Assembly (NCBI GenBank): GCA_023229785.1
Contig: JALNYV010000014.1
Coordinates: 1-45,592 of the forward strand
From: Candidatus Dojkabacteria bacterium
GTDB lineage: Bacteria; Patescibacteria; Dojkabacteria; SC72
Direction of reading: 5' to 3'
Length of the DNA: 45,592 nt
Both the position numbers and the translations under genes were made by a program. Every line of letters starts with the position of its first letter. The stretch's first letter is position 1. The notes beneath the pieces are model-generated. The model was given only the letters and a program-made list of their open reading frames with translations, was not told where the DNA came from and searched no databases. This document shows positions 37,400 through 45,592 of the stretch, piece after piece.

Positions 37400-38248
37400 A
37401 TGAGTGAAAACGAACAACAAGAACAGCAGGGTAGAGCTTGGTTGCATAATATGCAAATGATGAATACTGTCATATCTCAAATGAAAGAGATACCAATTCT
37501 ACCCTCTGAAGAAGTCAAGGAACAAAATGCTTTGTTAAAAGTTGAGTTCCCAGAAGAAGGCGGTGTGCTAACTTATATAGAAGGCTATGATGAGCCATAT
37601 AGAGGTTTCCCTTATGCTGAATTCGTAGAAAAGATTGATACAATGAAAAAGATTGTTCGTACTACACTCAGTGGCACATATCACGAGTTAAAGAGACGAC
37701 CTAAAATAGCTTTAATAACTATTTTACCTGCTCTATGGTTAATACGACCAGTAATACGTATTTCTGTATATGTATTTTATAGAATGATTGAGAGATTTAA
37801 AATTAAAACAATTAGATACTCTCAACCTATACAAGAATTACACAGAATATTAAGCCTAGAACCTAAAAAAGATAGTCCTAAGTTTAGACGTCAATTAAGA
37901 GATTTAATCTGTATGACAGCTGAATTTGACAATGCTTATAGGTTTAGAATGCAAGATATTCTAGTTAATTTAGACAAGGAAGCTCTTAAACAGAATCCTA
38001 TCAAAGAAATACTACGATTATTTGAAATATTACAAGGTAGAGAAAAGACTCAAGAGATTCGTGATACGTGGAAGTTAGTAAAGTTTTTTATAACTTACTA
38101 TCTAAGGTTTGATAAGGAATTGTTAAGTATTTTAACAACAGCTTTATCAGGTTTAAATAAAAAAGAGTTCAAACTATCCAAAGAGGACAAGGTATTTTGT
38201 AAGCCTCGTAAGGATTATAAGTTTGGATTCTTAGATAACAACAAATAA
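37400..38248 (+). CDS. Hypothetical protein with hydrophobic helix
   Basis: A 282-aa protein unlike the beta-rich neighbours. Residues 1-95 are acidic and Gln-rich at first. A hydrophobic stretch (A-L-I-T-I-L-P-A-L-W-L-I-R-P-V-I-R-I) at about 102-122 may be a membrane segment. The C-terminal 150 residues are helical and basic, with L-R-R-Q-L-R-D-L-I-like helices. It could be a small tail-length, ejection or assembly protein. No family recognised. Confidence 0.5.
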   Translation: MSENEQQEQQGRAWLHNMQMMNTVISQMKEIPILPSEEVKEQNALLKVEFPEEGGVLTYIEGYDEPYRGFPYAEFVEKIDTMKKIVRTTLSGTYHELKRRPKIALITILPALWLIRPVIRISVYVFYRMIERFKIKTIRYSQPIQELHRILSLEPKKDSPKFRRQLRDLICMTAEFDNAYRFRMQDILVNLDKEALKQNPIKEILRLFEILQGREKTQEIRDTWKLVKFFITYYLRFDKELLSILTTALSGLNKKEFKLSKEDKVFCKPRKDYKFGFLDNNK

Positions 38249-38249
38249 G

Positions 38250-38621
38250 ATGGGATACTATTTTTCAAGAGATAAAACACCAGAGTATCGTAGTGCTACG
38301 TTAGAAAGTGCAGCTACTACTTCTACTATTTGGACTCCCAGAACTGGTAATAAATGGGTTGTAGACAGTCTTACAATAGCAGCTAATTTAGGTGCTGTAA
38401 TTAAATTCTATAAAGGAACAACTACATCAGGCCCTGATGCGATAGCGACTTTTGTAGTTGGTGGAAGTGATTATATATCTTTAAATGCTATTATAGATGG
38501 TTCTGCTACTACTAATTATCTTTATGCGACAACCGATACAGGTTCAACAGGTGGCCAGTACATTTTTGCTACTGGTTTTGAAGATACTTTAGATGATGTA
38601 GTAAACGAAACAGGAGTCTAA
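38250..38621 (+). CDS. Beta-sandwich virion protein
   Basis: A 123-aa protein with E-Y-R-S-A-T-L-E-S at the start and a W-V-V-D-S-L-T-I-A...A-V-I-K-F-Y-K-G body ending in L-Y-A-T-T-D-T-G-S-T. The layout is loosely like the C-terminal modules of the 38966 and 42165 proteins. Probably a virion surface protein; identification rests on gene order. Confidence 0.55.
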   Translation: MGYYFSRDKTPEYRSATLESAATTSTIWTPRTGNKWVVDSLTIAANLGAVIKFYKGTTTSGPDAIATFVVGGSDYISLNAIIDGSATTNYLYATTDTGSTGGQYIFATGFEDTLDDVVNETGV

Positions 38622-38672
38622 TTTGACTTATAAGATGATTAAGGTGGCAGAACAAAAAAGTTCTGTGTTTCA

Positions 38673-38963
38673 ATGTGTATGTTAAATGTAAAAATACAAT
38701 TTGATAAACCAAACTCTGATATTAATGATAATCAACCAAACTCTAGTTTAGTTACTAACAACATTAATTCTAGTATAGAAGATGACAGACCTAATTCTGT
38801 AACAGCACATAGTTTTCAAGCTACTACTGTAAGCACTCCTTCAGGAATATCAGCTGGTATGCCTATAGGGTTACTACTAGCGTTGACTTATGCTGGAGAC
38901 CCTGGTCCTACTATTGAAAACTTTATTGGAAAATCACCAAATGTAACAATTAAAGATTATTAA
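38673..38963 (+). CDS. Small Asn/Ser-rich protein
   Basis: A 96-aa protein. The first half has a recurring D-x-x-P-N-S element (D-K-P-N-S, D-N-Q-P-N-S, D-D-R-P-N-S) at about 17-residue spacing, and the second half is Gly/Pro-rich with a weak hydrophobic stretch (G-M-P-I-G-L-L-L-A-L). Both ATG 38673 and ATG 38679 are possible. An AGAAC/GTTCT inverted repeat lies just upstream. Possibly a linker of the tail. Confidence 0.45.
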   Translation: MCMLNVKIQFDKPNSDINDNQPNSSLVTNNINSSIEDDRPNSVTAHSFQATTVSTPSGISAGMPIGLLLALTYAGDPGPTIENFIGKSPNVTIKDY

Positions 38964-38965
38964 AA

Positions 38966-39787
38966 ATGGCAGACTCAAATGTAGAAATAACAGCTGGGAC
39001 TGGTACTAATATAGATACCAGAACAGAAGCAGGTGGCGATCATCGTCAGGTGATTGTTCTTGGCGACCCATCAGTAACAGATTCAGTAGCAGAGGTTAGA
39101 GCAACAGACCCTGATAGTAATTCAGAAGGAATTGTTGTCAGAGATGTTAACACTTCAGCTATTGTTTCTCGTTTAGCTAGTACCCTTACAATAAAAACAG
39201 ACCCTGGTTATGAATTAGGCTCTATTAAAGGTATAAACAGTACTGTGGCGATTTATTTTGATAGAGGCGAGCCAACAGTAATAGCAAAAGCTGGTACAGG
39301 AACATTTACAGTTAAATTTGACCCTGGTTATGAACTTGGTTCAGTTAAGAGTATAAATTCTACTGTAGCAGTTTACTTTGACCAGTCTAACCCTAGTGTA
39401 AATGTTGGAACACCATCAGTAAATGATTTAAGTGGAACAGCTATTTTACCTCAGGTGTTATCTGGTTCATTTACGGGAAGTTATCCTAGTGGATATACTA
39501 TAAAAGCTCCGATAGCTAGTAGAGTTATAAAAGTATATGCCTATTCATTAACAACTACAGCTCAGGCTAGTTCAGTGGTTAAATTCGGAGATGGTGGAGC
39601 TGCTGGTACTACATTTACAGAAACAGCTTTGTATGCTCCTAGTCAGGGTATATCTGGTAGTAATCAACAAGTTACCCCACCAGGGTATCTATTTGCAACA
39701 GCTAGTGGTTCAACATTAGCTATTAAGTGTGATGAAACAACATCACTTATACATTATACAGTATCTTATTTCTTAGAATCAGCATAA
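38966..39787 (+). CDS. Adhesin-like protein with INSTVAVYFD repeats
   Basis: A 273-aa protein. Residues about 70-145 hold two copies of a D-P-G-Y-E-L-G-S-[IV]-K-x-I-N-S-T-V-A-[IV]-Y-F-D module. Residues about 155-273 form a beta-sandwich ending P-P-G-Y-L-F-A-T...Y-T-V-S-Y-F-L-E-S. The module and the terminal domain recur in the 731-aa protein at 42165, so these are paralogues. Likely a tail or head fibre component that contacts the host or anchors other adhesins. Confidence 0.68.
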   Translation: MADSNVEITAGTGTNIDTRTEAGGDHRQVIVLGDPSVTDSVAEVRATDPDSNSEGIVVRDVNTSAIVSRLASTLTIKTDPGYELGSIKGINSTVAIYFDRGEPTVIAKAGTGTFTVKFDPGYELGSVKSINSTVAVYFDQSNPSVNVGTPSVNDLSGTAILPQVLSGSFTGSYPSGYTIKAPIASRVIKVYAYSLTTTAQASSVVKFGDGGAAGTTFTETALYAPSQGISGSNQQVTPPGYLFATASGSTLAIKCDETTSLIHYTVSYFLESA

Positions 39788-39788
39788 T

Positions 39789-40451
39789 ATGGCAATAGCA
39801 TTTGACAACGCAACAAGTGGTTTTACAGTCAGTTCGGCTACTCATACAATATCATCATTTGTTACAACAGGAAGTGATATAGTTTTAACTGTTGGTGTTC
39901 TTTCTACCTCTAATGCTATATCTGGGGTTACTTTTGGTGGAAATGCTATGACACAAGTCGGCACTGAAATCACTATGGGTAATGGATATAAAACCTCTCA
40001 ATGGATTTATAAAGTTGGAAGTGCTACTACTGCGAATATAGTCGCTACTGTTGGTGGTTCTGCTGGTAATGTGTTTGTAGCTGCCGCTTCTTATACAGGA
40101 TGCGACCAATCTACACAACCAGATAATTCAGGACAGACATATTTTTCAATTGTTAGTACATCAGATGCTAGTTCTTTAACACCTACGGTAGATGATTGTT
40201 GGGTAGTATGTTATGCAGGAGATGAGGGAGAAGCACCAGCAGCAGGAGCAAACACAACATTACGAGTAGCTCAAGTAGTTCACGGTATTTTTGATAATAA
40301 TGCTGCTATAAATCCTGCAGCAAGTACTACAATAACAACAACCACATCTTCCAGTAATAGAAGTTCCCATCATTTATTGTCTTTAACACCAATAGCTGGT
40401 GGGGGAGCAGTAGACACAATAAACTCACTTAATTTATTAGGAGTACAATAA
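39789..40451 (+). CDS. Adhesin-like beta-sandwich protein
   Basis: A 220-aa protein of Thr/Ser/Gly-rich strands: F-T-V-S-S-A-T-H-T-I, V-L-T-V-G-V-L-S, G-V-T-F-G-G-N-A-M and A-A-A-S-Y-T-G. This is a layout often seen in Ig-like or concanavalin-like phage surface proteins. It starts in a TAATATG cassette and is one of the virion adhesin set. No family name is certain. Confidence 0.6.
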   Translation: MAIAFDNATSGFTVSSATHTISSFVTTGSDIVLTVGVLSTSNAISGVTFGGNAMTQVGTEITMGNGYKTSQWIYKVGSATTANIVATVGGSAGNVFVAAASYTGCDQSTQPDNSGQTYFSIVSTSDASSLTPTVDDCWVVCYAGDEGEAPAAGANTTLRVAQVVHGIFDNNAAINPAASTTITTTTSSSNRSSHHLLSLTPIAGGGAVDTINSLNLLGVQ

Positions 40452-40452
40452 T

Positions 40453-41844
40453 ATGGCAAAAACACTTTTAACAGACAATACAAACTTAACCAACGATAAA
40501 CAATATACTTTTTTATCTCAAGATGTTGTGGCTACTGGCTCAACAATAAGAGTTCAAAGTATAATTGGTTTTGAATCACTTACCACTTCATCTGGTCAGA
40601 TACTTTGTATTGGTAAAATAGGCGATGAAAAGACTGAAATAAGACGCACTTCTAATACTACAGCTTTAAGTACAACTTATAATCAAGTTACTTTAAGAGA
40701 TACATTACAATTTAATCACCCACAAGATACTCCAGTATATATAATTGATTGGGATAGAGTAGAAATTCAACACGCTACTACTGTTTCAGGGTCTAAGTCT
40801 ACAATAGTAACTTACCCTTATAATATTACTCCCGATCAGGAAAACACAATAATAAAAGATAGTTCTAAAACTAGTGGTTATTACTTTACTCGTTTTAATG
40901 AAACCATAGGTAATACTAGCTCTAATTGGTCAGACGCTATACCCTATGGGGGTTTTGATGCTAATTCAGTAGCCAAGATTAAAGAAAGAGCATTAAACTC
41001 TCTAGGCGAGGAAGTAGATGGAAAACTAATAACCCACGAACTTCTAGATGAATGGTTATGGGAAGCTAGACGACAATATCACGAAGCTCCTGGCAAAAGA
41101 CCATTTAGACGAAAGTACAATACTGCTATAGGCAGTGTAGTAACTGGTAGTTTTAGAATTGATTTACCAACAGACGTAGAAAGACCTTATTCAGCTGAAA
41201 ATGTATTTGGTGTAAGAATAGGCACGGAAGATAATATGAATTTCTACGACAAGAAAGAATATGACTTTGATTATCGCAATAAGCCTCATTCTACCTTAGA
41301 TGTGCCATATACAGTCAATACTAGCACCTCTATTTGGCTCGCAAATGGGCGTGATTTTAGCGATTCTGCTGTTATATCGGTAGAAGGTACTAATATCGGA
41401 TTATCACGTGTTACAGGCGAAACTGGGAGCTTCTACGTGTATTCTCACGGTGATTGGTCAGCTTCAGCTGGTTCTGATGCCTTTCAAAACATAGATGCTG
41501 GACTTCCTGACAAATTTACAGTTTGGGCTAACCCAGAAGGCAGTGCTTATATATATTTTAACAGACCATTTTCTACTACCTATGTAAATCAGAATATTTG
41601 GTGTGATTATTATAGAACTTTAGTCGGCTATAACTCAGACGGAGATATTTTAGACGAACCCGACTATGATATGTATATTTATTTCTTAAAAGCTAAAATT
41701 AAGGATAGGAAAAGTAAAGGAGAATTTGACATAACTAAAGATTCAGACTTCCAACAGTGGATACTATATAAAGATATGGCTTTAAAGAAAGAATATGCTG
41801 GAGTTGAATTAAGAATGTTCCCAGATATAGAACATTTACCATAA
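40453..41844 (+). CDS. Probable head-tail adaptor or tail tubular-type protein
   Basis: A 463-aa protein. The N-terminal half is beta-rich with small repeated strands. A helical insert (residues about 175-215: K-I-K-E-R-A-L-N-S-L-G...L-L-D-E-W-L-W-E-A-R-R-Q) and the C-terminal Y-D-M-Y-I-Y-F-L-K-A-K-I...L-R-M-F-P-D-I-E-H-L-P segment resemble podovirus adaptor proteins that ring the portal. Other parts of the protein may be a fused surface domain. No catalytic motif. Assignment is tentative. Confidence 0.5.
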   Translation: MAKTLLTDNTNLTNDKQYTFLSQDVVATGSTIRVQSIIGFESLTTSSGQILCIGKIGDEKTEIRRTSNTTALSTTYNQVTLRDTLQFNHPQDTPVYIIDWDRVEIQHATTVSGSKSTIVTYPYNITPDQENTIIKDSSKTSGYYFTRFNETIGNTSSNWSDAIPYGGFDANSVAKIKERALNSLGEEVDGKLITHELLDEWLWEARRQYHEAPGKRPFRRKYNTAIGSVVTGSFRIDLPTDVERPYSAENVFGVRIGTEDNMNFYDKKEYDFDYRNKPHSTLDVPYTVNTSTSIWLANGRDFSDSAVISVEGTNIGLSRVTGETGSFYVYSHGDWSASAGSDAFQNIDAGLPDKFTVWANPEGSAYIYFNRPFSTTYVNQNIWCDYYRTLVGYNSDGDILDEPDYDMYIYFLKAKIKDRKSKGEFDITKDSDFQQWILYKDMALKKEYAGVELRMFPDIEHLP

Positions 41845-41848
41845 AATT

Positions 41849-42163
41849 ATGCCAGGCGATAAAGAAAGATTACAACCAACAACACCTGATTATGCGTCAG
41901 TAGGAACATCTACAACGCAGATATTGCCTTTTAGATATGTTAGAGCAGGTGCTACATTCATTAACATTTCAGATAATTTTATAACACTAAGATTAGATGG
42001 TACAGCTTCAGTAGATATGTATAGTGGAATTACTCTATCTCCTGGTGGTGGTACTTGGACAATGGATGAATATACTCTAACTAATGATAAAATATATGCC
42101 AAAGCTAGTGGAGCTAGTTCTACACTTTGTATACAAGAATTTATAAACGGAGCAGAAGACTAA
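41849..42163 (+). CDS. Small beta-rich virion protein
   Basis: A 104-aa protein. F-I-N-I-S-D-N-F-I-T-L-R-L-D-G and G-I-T-L-S-P-G-G-G-T-W-T-M followed by K-I-Y-A-K-A-S-G-A-S-S-T-L resemble a common small phage fibre-associated module. Its stop and the next ATG form a TAATATG cassette. Role inferred from location. Confidence 0.55.
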   Translation: MPGDKERLQPTTPDYASVGTSTTQILPFRYVRAGATFINISDNFITLRLDGTASVDMYSGITLSPGGGTWTMDEYTLTNDKIYAKASGASSTLCIQEFINGAED

Positions 42164-42164
42164 T

Positions 42165-44360
42165 ATGGGAGTAGTAAATACAAAATCAAATACAATGTAT
42201 GTAAACTTTGACCCTAATAATCAAAGTTTTACTCCTATTTCTTCGGTTGTAGATAGTGGAAACTCTAGCACAGACCAACTTGCTAATGGCGCTAACTTTA
42301 CTGGTACAGGATTTGATTGCACTGGATATTCTAATGTAGGTATCACTATTCATAGTGATAAGGATTCAGCAGCTTCAGGAATAAAGTTTCAATTCTCAAT
42401 GGATAACACTAATTGGGACGATACTTATTCTTTTACTTTAGATGCTTCTGCTTCAACTACTCGTAGGTTTCAGTTTCCAGTATGTGCTAGATATTTTAGA
42501 GTTTTTTATACCAACGGAACTACTCTAACTACTGAATTTAGATGTCAAACTATAGTTCATAGGTCTAACATTTTGACTTCAATTCATAGACTAGATGATA
42601 CTATTAAACAAGATAGGTCAACACAGATAGTCAAAGCTGTTACTGCGGCTAAATATAACGAACAACAATCTTATACTTCTGTTGCCGAAGGAGAGTATGA
42701 TAATCTTTCTATTACTGCTTGGAGAGAATTAAGAACTAAAGACCAAAGACAACTTGATTTAGCAAATTGCAATGACTCCACTGCCTTTACTGTTTTAGGA
42801 AATGACACTACTAATCTAGCTAATACAGTTGACCACGTTTTTGGAACTGGAGCAATTACTTTTGATAAGGTCAATGGTTTAGCTAATACAGTTTATGCTG
42901 GTGTTCAAGATACTATTACATCTTTAAATGTTAGTGAGATATTTGAGTCTGGTGGATTTGTAGGATTAGGATGTAAACTTACATCTCTAGCTGATGTAGT
43001 ATCTGTATTTTTAAGAATAGGAACAGATTCTAGTAATTATAATGAGTGGGAATGGGCAGTAGCAGACTTAACTGTTAGTCGTTGGATGGCACTTAGAGCG
43101 GCTACAAGCCAACCTTCTGGTTATGCTGGTAATGGTTGGAATCCAGCCGCAGTAACTTATATAGCCTTTGGTGTGGAATTTAGTGATGAAACAGATACTT
43201 TAGCAGGAATTAAATTTGATAATGTCCATTTAGTAGGTGGTAGGGTAACTGATTCTACTATTGATGCTACTCTTACCAGTTCTATAAACACTCCTAATAT
43301 AAATGTTCATAGGATGGGTGGCACTCCAACTGATGTAAGTGCTGGAAATTATAGTGCTGGAACACAGAGAGTTGTTTTGGCTACTAACCAACCAGAAATT
43401 CCTGCAATAACAAGAGTTAAAAGCCTAGTAGATGGTACAGTAAGTATAAGCAATAGACCAGATATTAATCGTGTTCATAATATAGTTGATGGCACTATGT
43501 CCATAAGTAGTATAAACAGTACAGTCGCTGTGTATTTTGATCCAGCAAGTCCATCAGTTAGTGCTACTTTTGGCGGAACTATGGCTGTTTACTTTGATCA
43601 GTCAAATCCAAAAGTAAATTTAGGAACTGATGTAGTAAATGTAGACGCCACTGGACAAGGAGATGTGCCTATCACTTTAGATGGAGAGAATGTAGGAATA
43701 TCTGATGGTACTTTAGATTATGTAACAAGAGTTAGAAATATAGTTGATGGTACTTTAACAACTGTAGCTAATGTTACAAATATAACTAATACAGTTGGTG
43801 TTAATATTGGGATAACAGAAGGAACTATTACTGTAAGAACAGACCCTAGCTATGAACTCGGCTCAATCAAAGGCATTAACTCTACTGTAGCTATCTATTT
43901 TGACCAGTCAGAGCCAACAGTAAAAGCTGAGCAATCAGGAACTTATGCTATATATTTTGACCAATCTAACCCAAAAGTTAATCTTGGTACAGATATAGTT
44001 AATACTACTGGTACTATTCTTATTTCTAATTCAGCTACAGGTACTTATACAGGAACAAGTGATTTAGGTAAGACTTTGGCTTCACCGATAGCTAATTCAA
44101 ATATAAAAGTGTTTGCTTACTCTGTTCAAACTACAGGAGTAGTAAGTACAGTTGCTAAGTTTACTAATGGCTCTTCAACTGATTTATGGACAGCTTTAGC
44201 TACACCAGCAGCTAGTGCTTCGGAAATAAGAGGTGCTAATATGGCAGTAGAACCACCTGGATATATATTCGCTACTGGAGCTAATGTTACTTTAGCACTT
44301 CATACAGGTAATGCTACTTTAGTTCATTATTCAGTAAGTTATTTTAGAGAATCAGTATAA
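42165..44360 (+). CDS. Large modular adhesin with INSTVAVYFD repeats
   Basis: A 731-aa protein, the largest in the genome. Residues about 25-130 are a discoidin-like or carbohydrate-binding beta-sandwich, followed by a mixed middle that includes E-W-E-W-A-V. From about 430 a repetitive stalk has several I-N-S-T-V-A-[IV]-Y-F-D or M-A-V-Y-F-D-Q-S-N-P-K-V-N-L-G units plus I-V-D-G-T units. The last ~120 residues match the C-domain of the 38966 protein. Likely receptor binding; no enzyme motif. Confidence 0.7.
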   Translation: MGVVNTKSNTMYVNFDPNNQSFTPISSVVDSGNSSTDQLANGANFTGTGFDCTGYSNVGITIHSDKDSAASGIKFQFSMDNTNWDDTYSFTLDASASTTRRFQFPVCARYFRVFYTNGTTLTTEFRCQTIVHRSNILTSIHRLDDTIKQDRSTQIVKAVTAAKYNEQQSYTSVAEGEYDNLSITAWRELRTKDQRQLDLANCNDSTAFTVLGNDTTNLANTVDHVFGTGAITFDKVNGLANTVYAGVQDTITSLNVSEIFESGGFVGLGCKLTSLADVVSVFLRIGTDSSNYNEWEWAVADLTVSRWMALRAATSQPSGYAGNGWNPAAVTYIAFGVEFSDETDTLAGIKFDNVHLVGGRVTDSTIDATLTSSINTPNINVHRMGGTPTDVSAGNYSAGTQRVVLATNQPEIPAITRVKSLVDGTVSISNRPDINRVHNIVDGTMSISSINSTVAVYFDPASPSVSATFGGTMAVYFDQSNPKVNLGTDVVNVDATGQGDVPITLDGENVGISDGTLDYVTRVRNIVDGTLTTVANVTNITNTVGVNIGITEGTITVRTDPSYELGSIKGINSTVAIYFDQSEPTVKAEQSGTYAIYFDQSNPKVNLGTDIVNTTGTILISNSATGTYTGTSDLGKTLASPIANSNIKVFAYSVQTTGVVSTVAKFTNGSSTDLWTALATPAASASEIRGANMAVEPPGYIFATGANVTLALHTGNATLVHYSVSYFRESV

Positions 44361-44364
44361 TAAT

Positions 44365-45057
44365 ATGGCAGTTTTAACATCAACACCATTTGATTTAACA
44401 GCAGACGCAGACATAATCGCTGCACCTGGAGCAGGTAACTATCTCCATATTTTAGGTATTCAATTTCATAACAACGATATAACTACTGGAAATAACAATA
44501 CTGTTCGTTTAAAAAATGGTAGTGCAGGATCTAACCTTTATGGTGGAGCAACTGGAGCAATTTATACTCCAGCTAAAGGTGGTTCGTTTGACCTTTTACC
44601 AGATTGTGATTTAGAACCTTATTGGGTACTTTCAGAAAATACTGCTTTGTATATGGATGTTTCAGCGGCATATAGAATATCAGGAGTAGTATGGCATTTA
44701 ACTTCAGCTACTTCAACAATAAATGTACAACACGCTACATTTGATATTACATCATCAACAGCTGTCGTATCAGCAACAGCTAGTCAAACTATAAAGGTTG
44801 TAGGAATAGCGATGCACAATAATTCAACCACAGCCGATGATACAGTTTTAGTTTATGATGGCGACCCTGACGGAGCAGGTACAGCTTTATATGGAGGTGC
44901 TACTGGAGCTGTTCGCCTTATAAATTCAGGTGGACAGTGGGTATTACCACTTAATTATGCTAATCCTTATTTTGAATGTTCAACTAATACAGCTCTTTAT
45001 TTAAAACCAACTGGTGGAATAAGAGTATCAGGAACAATATTTTATTATAAATCATAA
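44365..45057 (+). CDS. Two-module adhesin-like protein
   Basis: A 230-aa protein made of two tandem ~110-residue modules (about 1-112 and 118-230). Each has an I-x-x-H-N-N turn (F-H-N-N, M-H-N-N), an L-Y-G-G-A-T-G-A segment, a W-V-L-type strand, N-T-A-L-Y and a final R-I-S-G-V/R-V-S-G-T strand. A third single copy is the gene at 385, so the modules flank the circle join. Probably a virion surface protein. The stop overlaps the next start (TAATG). Confidence 0.7.
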   Translation: MAVLTSTPFDLTADADIIAAPGAGNYLHILGIQFHNNDITTGNNNTVRLKNGSAGSNLYGGATGAIYTPAKGGSFDLLPDCDLEPYWVLSENTALYMDVSAAYRISGVVWHLTSATSTINVQHATFDITSSTAVVSATASQTIKVVGIAMHNNSTTADDTVLVYDGDPDGAGTALYGGATGAVRLINSGGQWVLPLNYANPYFECSTNTALYLKPTGGIRVSGTIFYYKS

Positions 45058-45592
45058 TGGCATCTACATTAAATTTTAAAACAGACCAGCCACCAGCAAA
45101 ACTTACACCTGCTGGACATACAAAAATAGCTACAAGTATAAATCAAACAGCTATTAAATCTTATATTCGTTCTGGTTCTGGTTCATTAAAAAATCAAAAT
45201 TTAACACCAGTTAGTACAAATATATATATTCACGCTGCTGCTCCAACCGAACCTGCTGGTGATGGTTCTATAAACACAACAGACTTCACTGGATTATCAG
45301 CTACTCTTTATTCAGCTGCTGCTGGAAATTATATTAAATCATTTACTTCTGAAACTAGTTTTTTTACTGCTGATAAAGATTTTGATAATGAAGAAGCTAT
45401 TTGGACAATAACTTATGTAGCATATTATAGTGGAACACCAACAGAAGGCTATACCCCATATGTAAAATTTCAATTTTATAAAAGGGATAGTTCTAATGTA
45501 GATACATCATTATTTAGTGTTAGACCAACAATTTCTACTTTAGTTAGTGAACAATCATATTCATTTAGACCAAGAGGTTCAGTAACTACATC
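45057..45592 (+). CDS. Structural/adhesin-like protein, 5' part of the gene that crosses the join
   Basis: ATG 45057 overlaps the upstream TAA. The frame is open to the end of the window and continues, via the 127-base overlap, at base 3 to the stop at 174-176. The product is 194 aa: an N-terminal K-T-D-Q-P-P-A-K-L-T-P-A-G stretch, then beta strands rich in Ser, Thr and Tyr. No family recognised; context suggests a virion surface role. Confidence 0.75.
   Translation, partial: MASTLNFKTDQPPAKLTPAGHTKIATSINQTAIKSYIRSGSGSLKNQNLTPVSTNIYIHAAAPTEPAGDGSINTTDFTGLSATLYSAAAGNYIKSFTSETSFFTADKDFDNEEAIWTITYVAYYSGTPTEGYTPYVKFQFYKRDSSNVDTSLFSVRPTISTLVSEQSYSFRPRGSVTT
45466..45592. repeat. Terminal redundancy, right copy
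   Basis: Exact copy of bases 1-127. Removing one copy gives a 45,465-bp circle with the reading frame intact across the join. Confidence 0.97.

Noticed and set aside
1..45592. Alternative genetic code (TGA or TAG reassigned)
   Set aside because: TGA and TAG end several genes at the expected family length, often in ATGA overlaps with the next gene.
1..45592. CRISPR array or tRNA cluster
   Set aside because: No regularly spaced direct repeats and no cloverleaf were seen in any gap.

Overview
The window is a complete tailed-phage genome, or very nearly so. Its last 127 bases (45466-45592) repeat its first 127 exactly, so it closes into a circle of 45,465 bp, and one gene runs across the join. 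All 75 supported genes lie on the + strand. Composition is strongly AT-rich, the genetic code is standard (TAA, TGA and TAG all end genes) and I see no tRNA gene. Promoters look like sigma-70 sites, several of them ending 6-7 nt before an ATG. Most genes lack a Shine-Dalgarno sequence, and twelve starts sit in the cassette TAATATG, where the upstream stop and the next start are one base apart. The host cannot be identified. An AT-rich uncultivated bacterium is likely, and a Patescibacteria-like host is only a weak guess.

Late region (about 28.6-45.6 kb, continuing across the join to 11.6 kb). It runs in podovirus order: small and large terminase, portal, a GroES-like co-chaperonin, scaffold-like protein, decoration-like protein, major capsid protein, a probable adaptor, and a large set of repetitive beta-rich adhesin-like proteins. 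After the join come a P22 gp10-like stabilisation/nozzle protein, a parallel beta-helix tailspike, three large ejection-type proteins (one with a lytic transglycosylase-like domain), an M23 endolysin and a small membrane protein. No tape-measure, tube or sheath gene is visible, so a short tail is expected.

Early/accessory region (11.6-20.4 kb). A terminator after the lysis genes is followed by 570 bp with no gene but with strong RNA-structure signals and a near-consensus promoter. Next come a small RHH-like protein with an inverted repeat over its own promoter, a YopX protein, an RNA ligase, HNH and DUF1064 nucleases, small zinc-binding proteins, a membrane-anchored transglycosylase, and a block of different composition holding an MT-A70 DNA methylase and an orphan IS607-type serine recombinase. 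Two more structured non-coding blocks lie at 17.49-17.90 and 20.19-20.41 kb. I found no DNA polymerase, helicase, primase, integrase or RNA polymerase.

Glycan cluster (21.1-28.3 kb). Ten tightly packed genes encode a phosphoglycosyl transferase core, a split and shortened transketolase pair, two methyltransferases, a PLP aminotransferase, a CapD/PglF-type sugar-nucleotide dehydratase, two glycosyltransferases and a short UDP-sugar dehydrogenase-like protein. Together they look able to build and transfer an unusual amino/deoxy sugar, either to remodel the host surface (for example superinfection exclusion) or to decorate the phage. This cluster and the structured RNAs are the most novel content.
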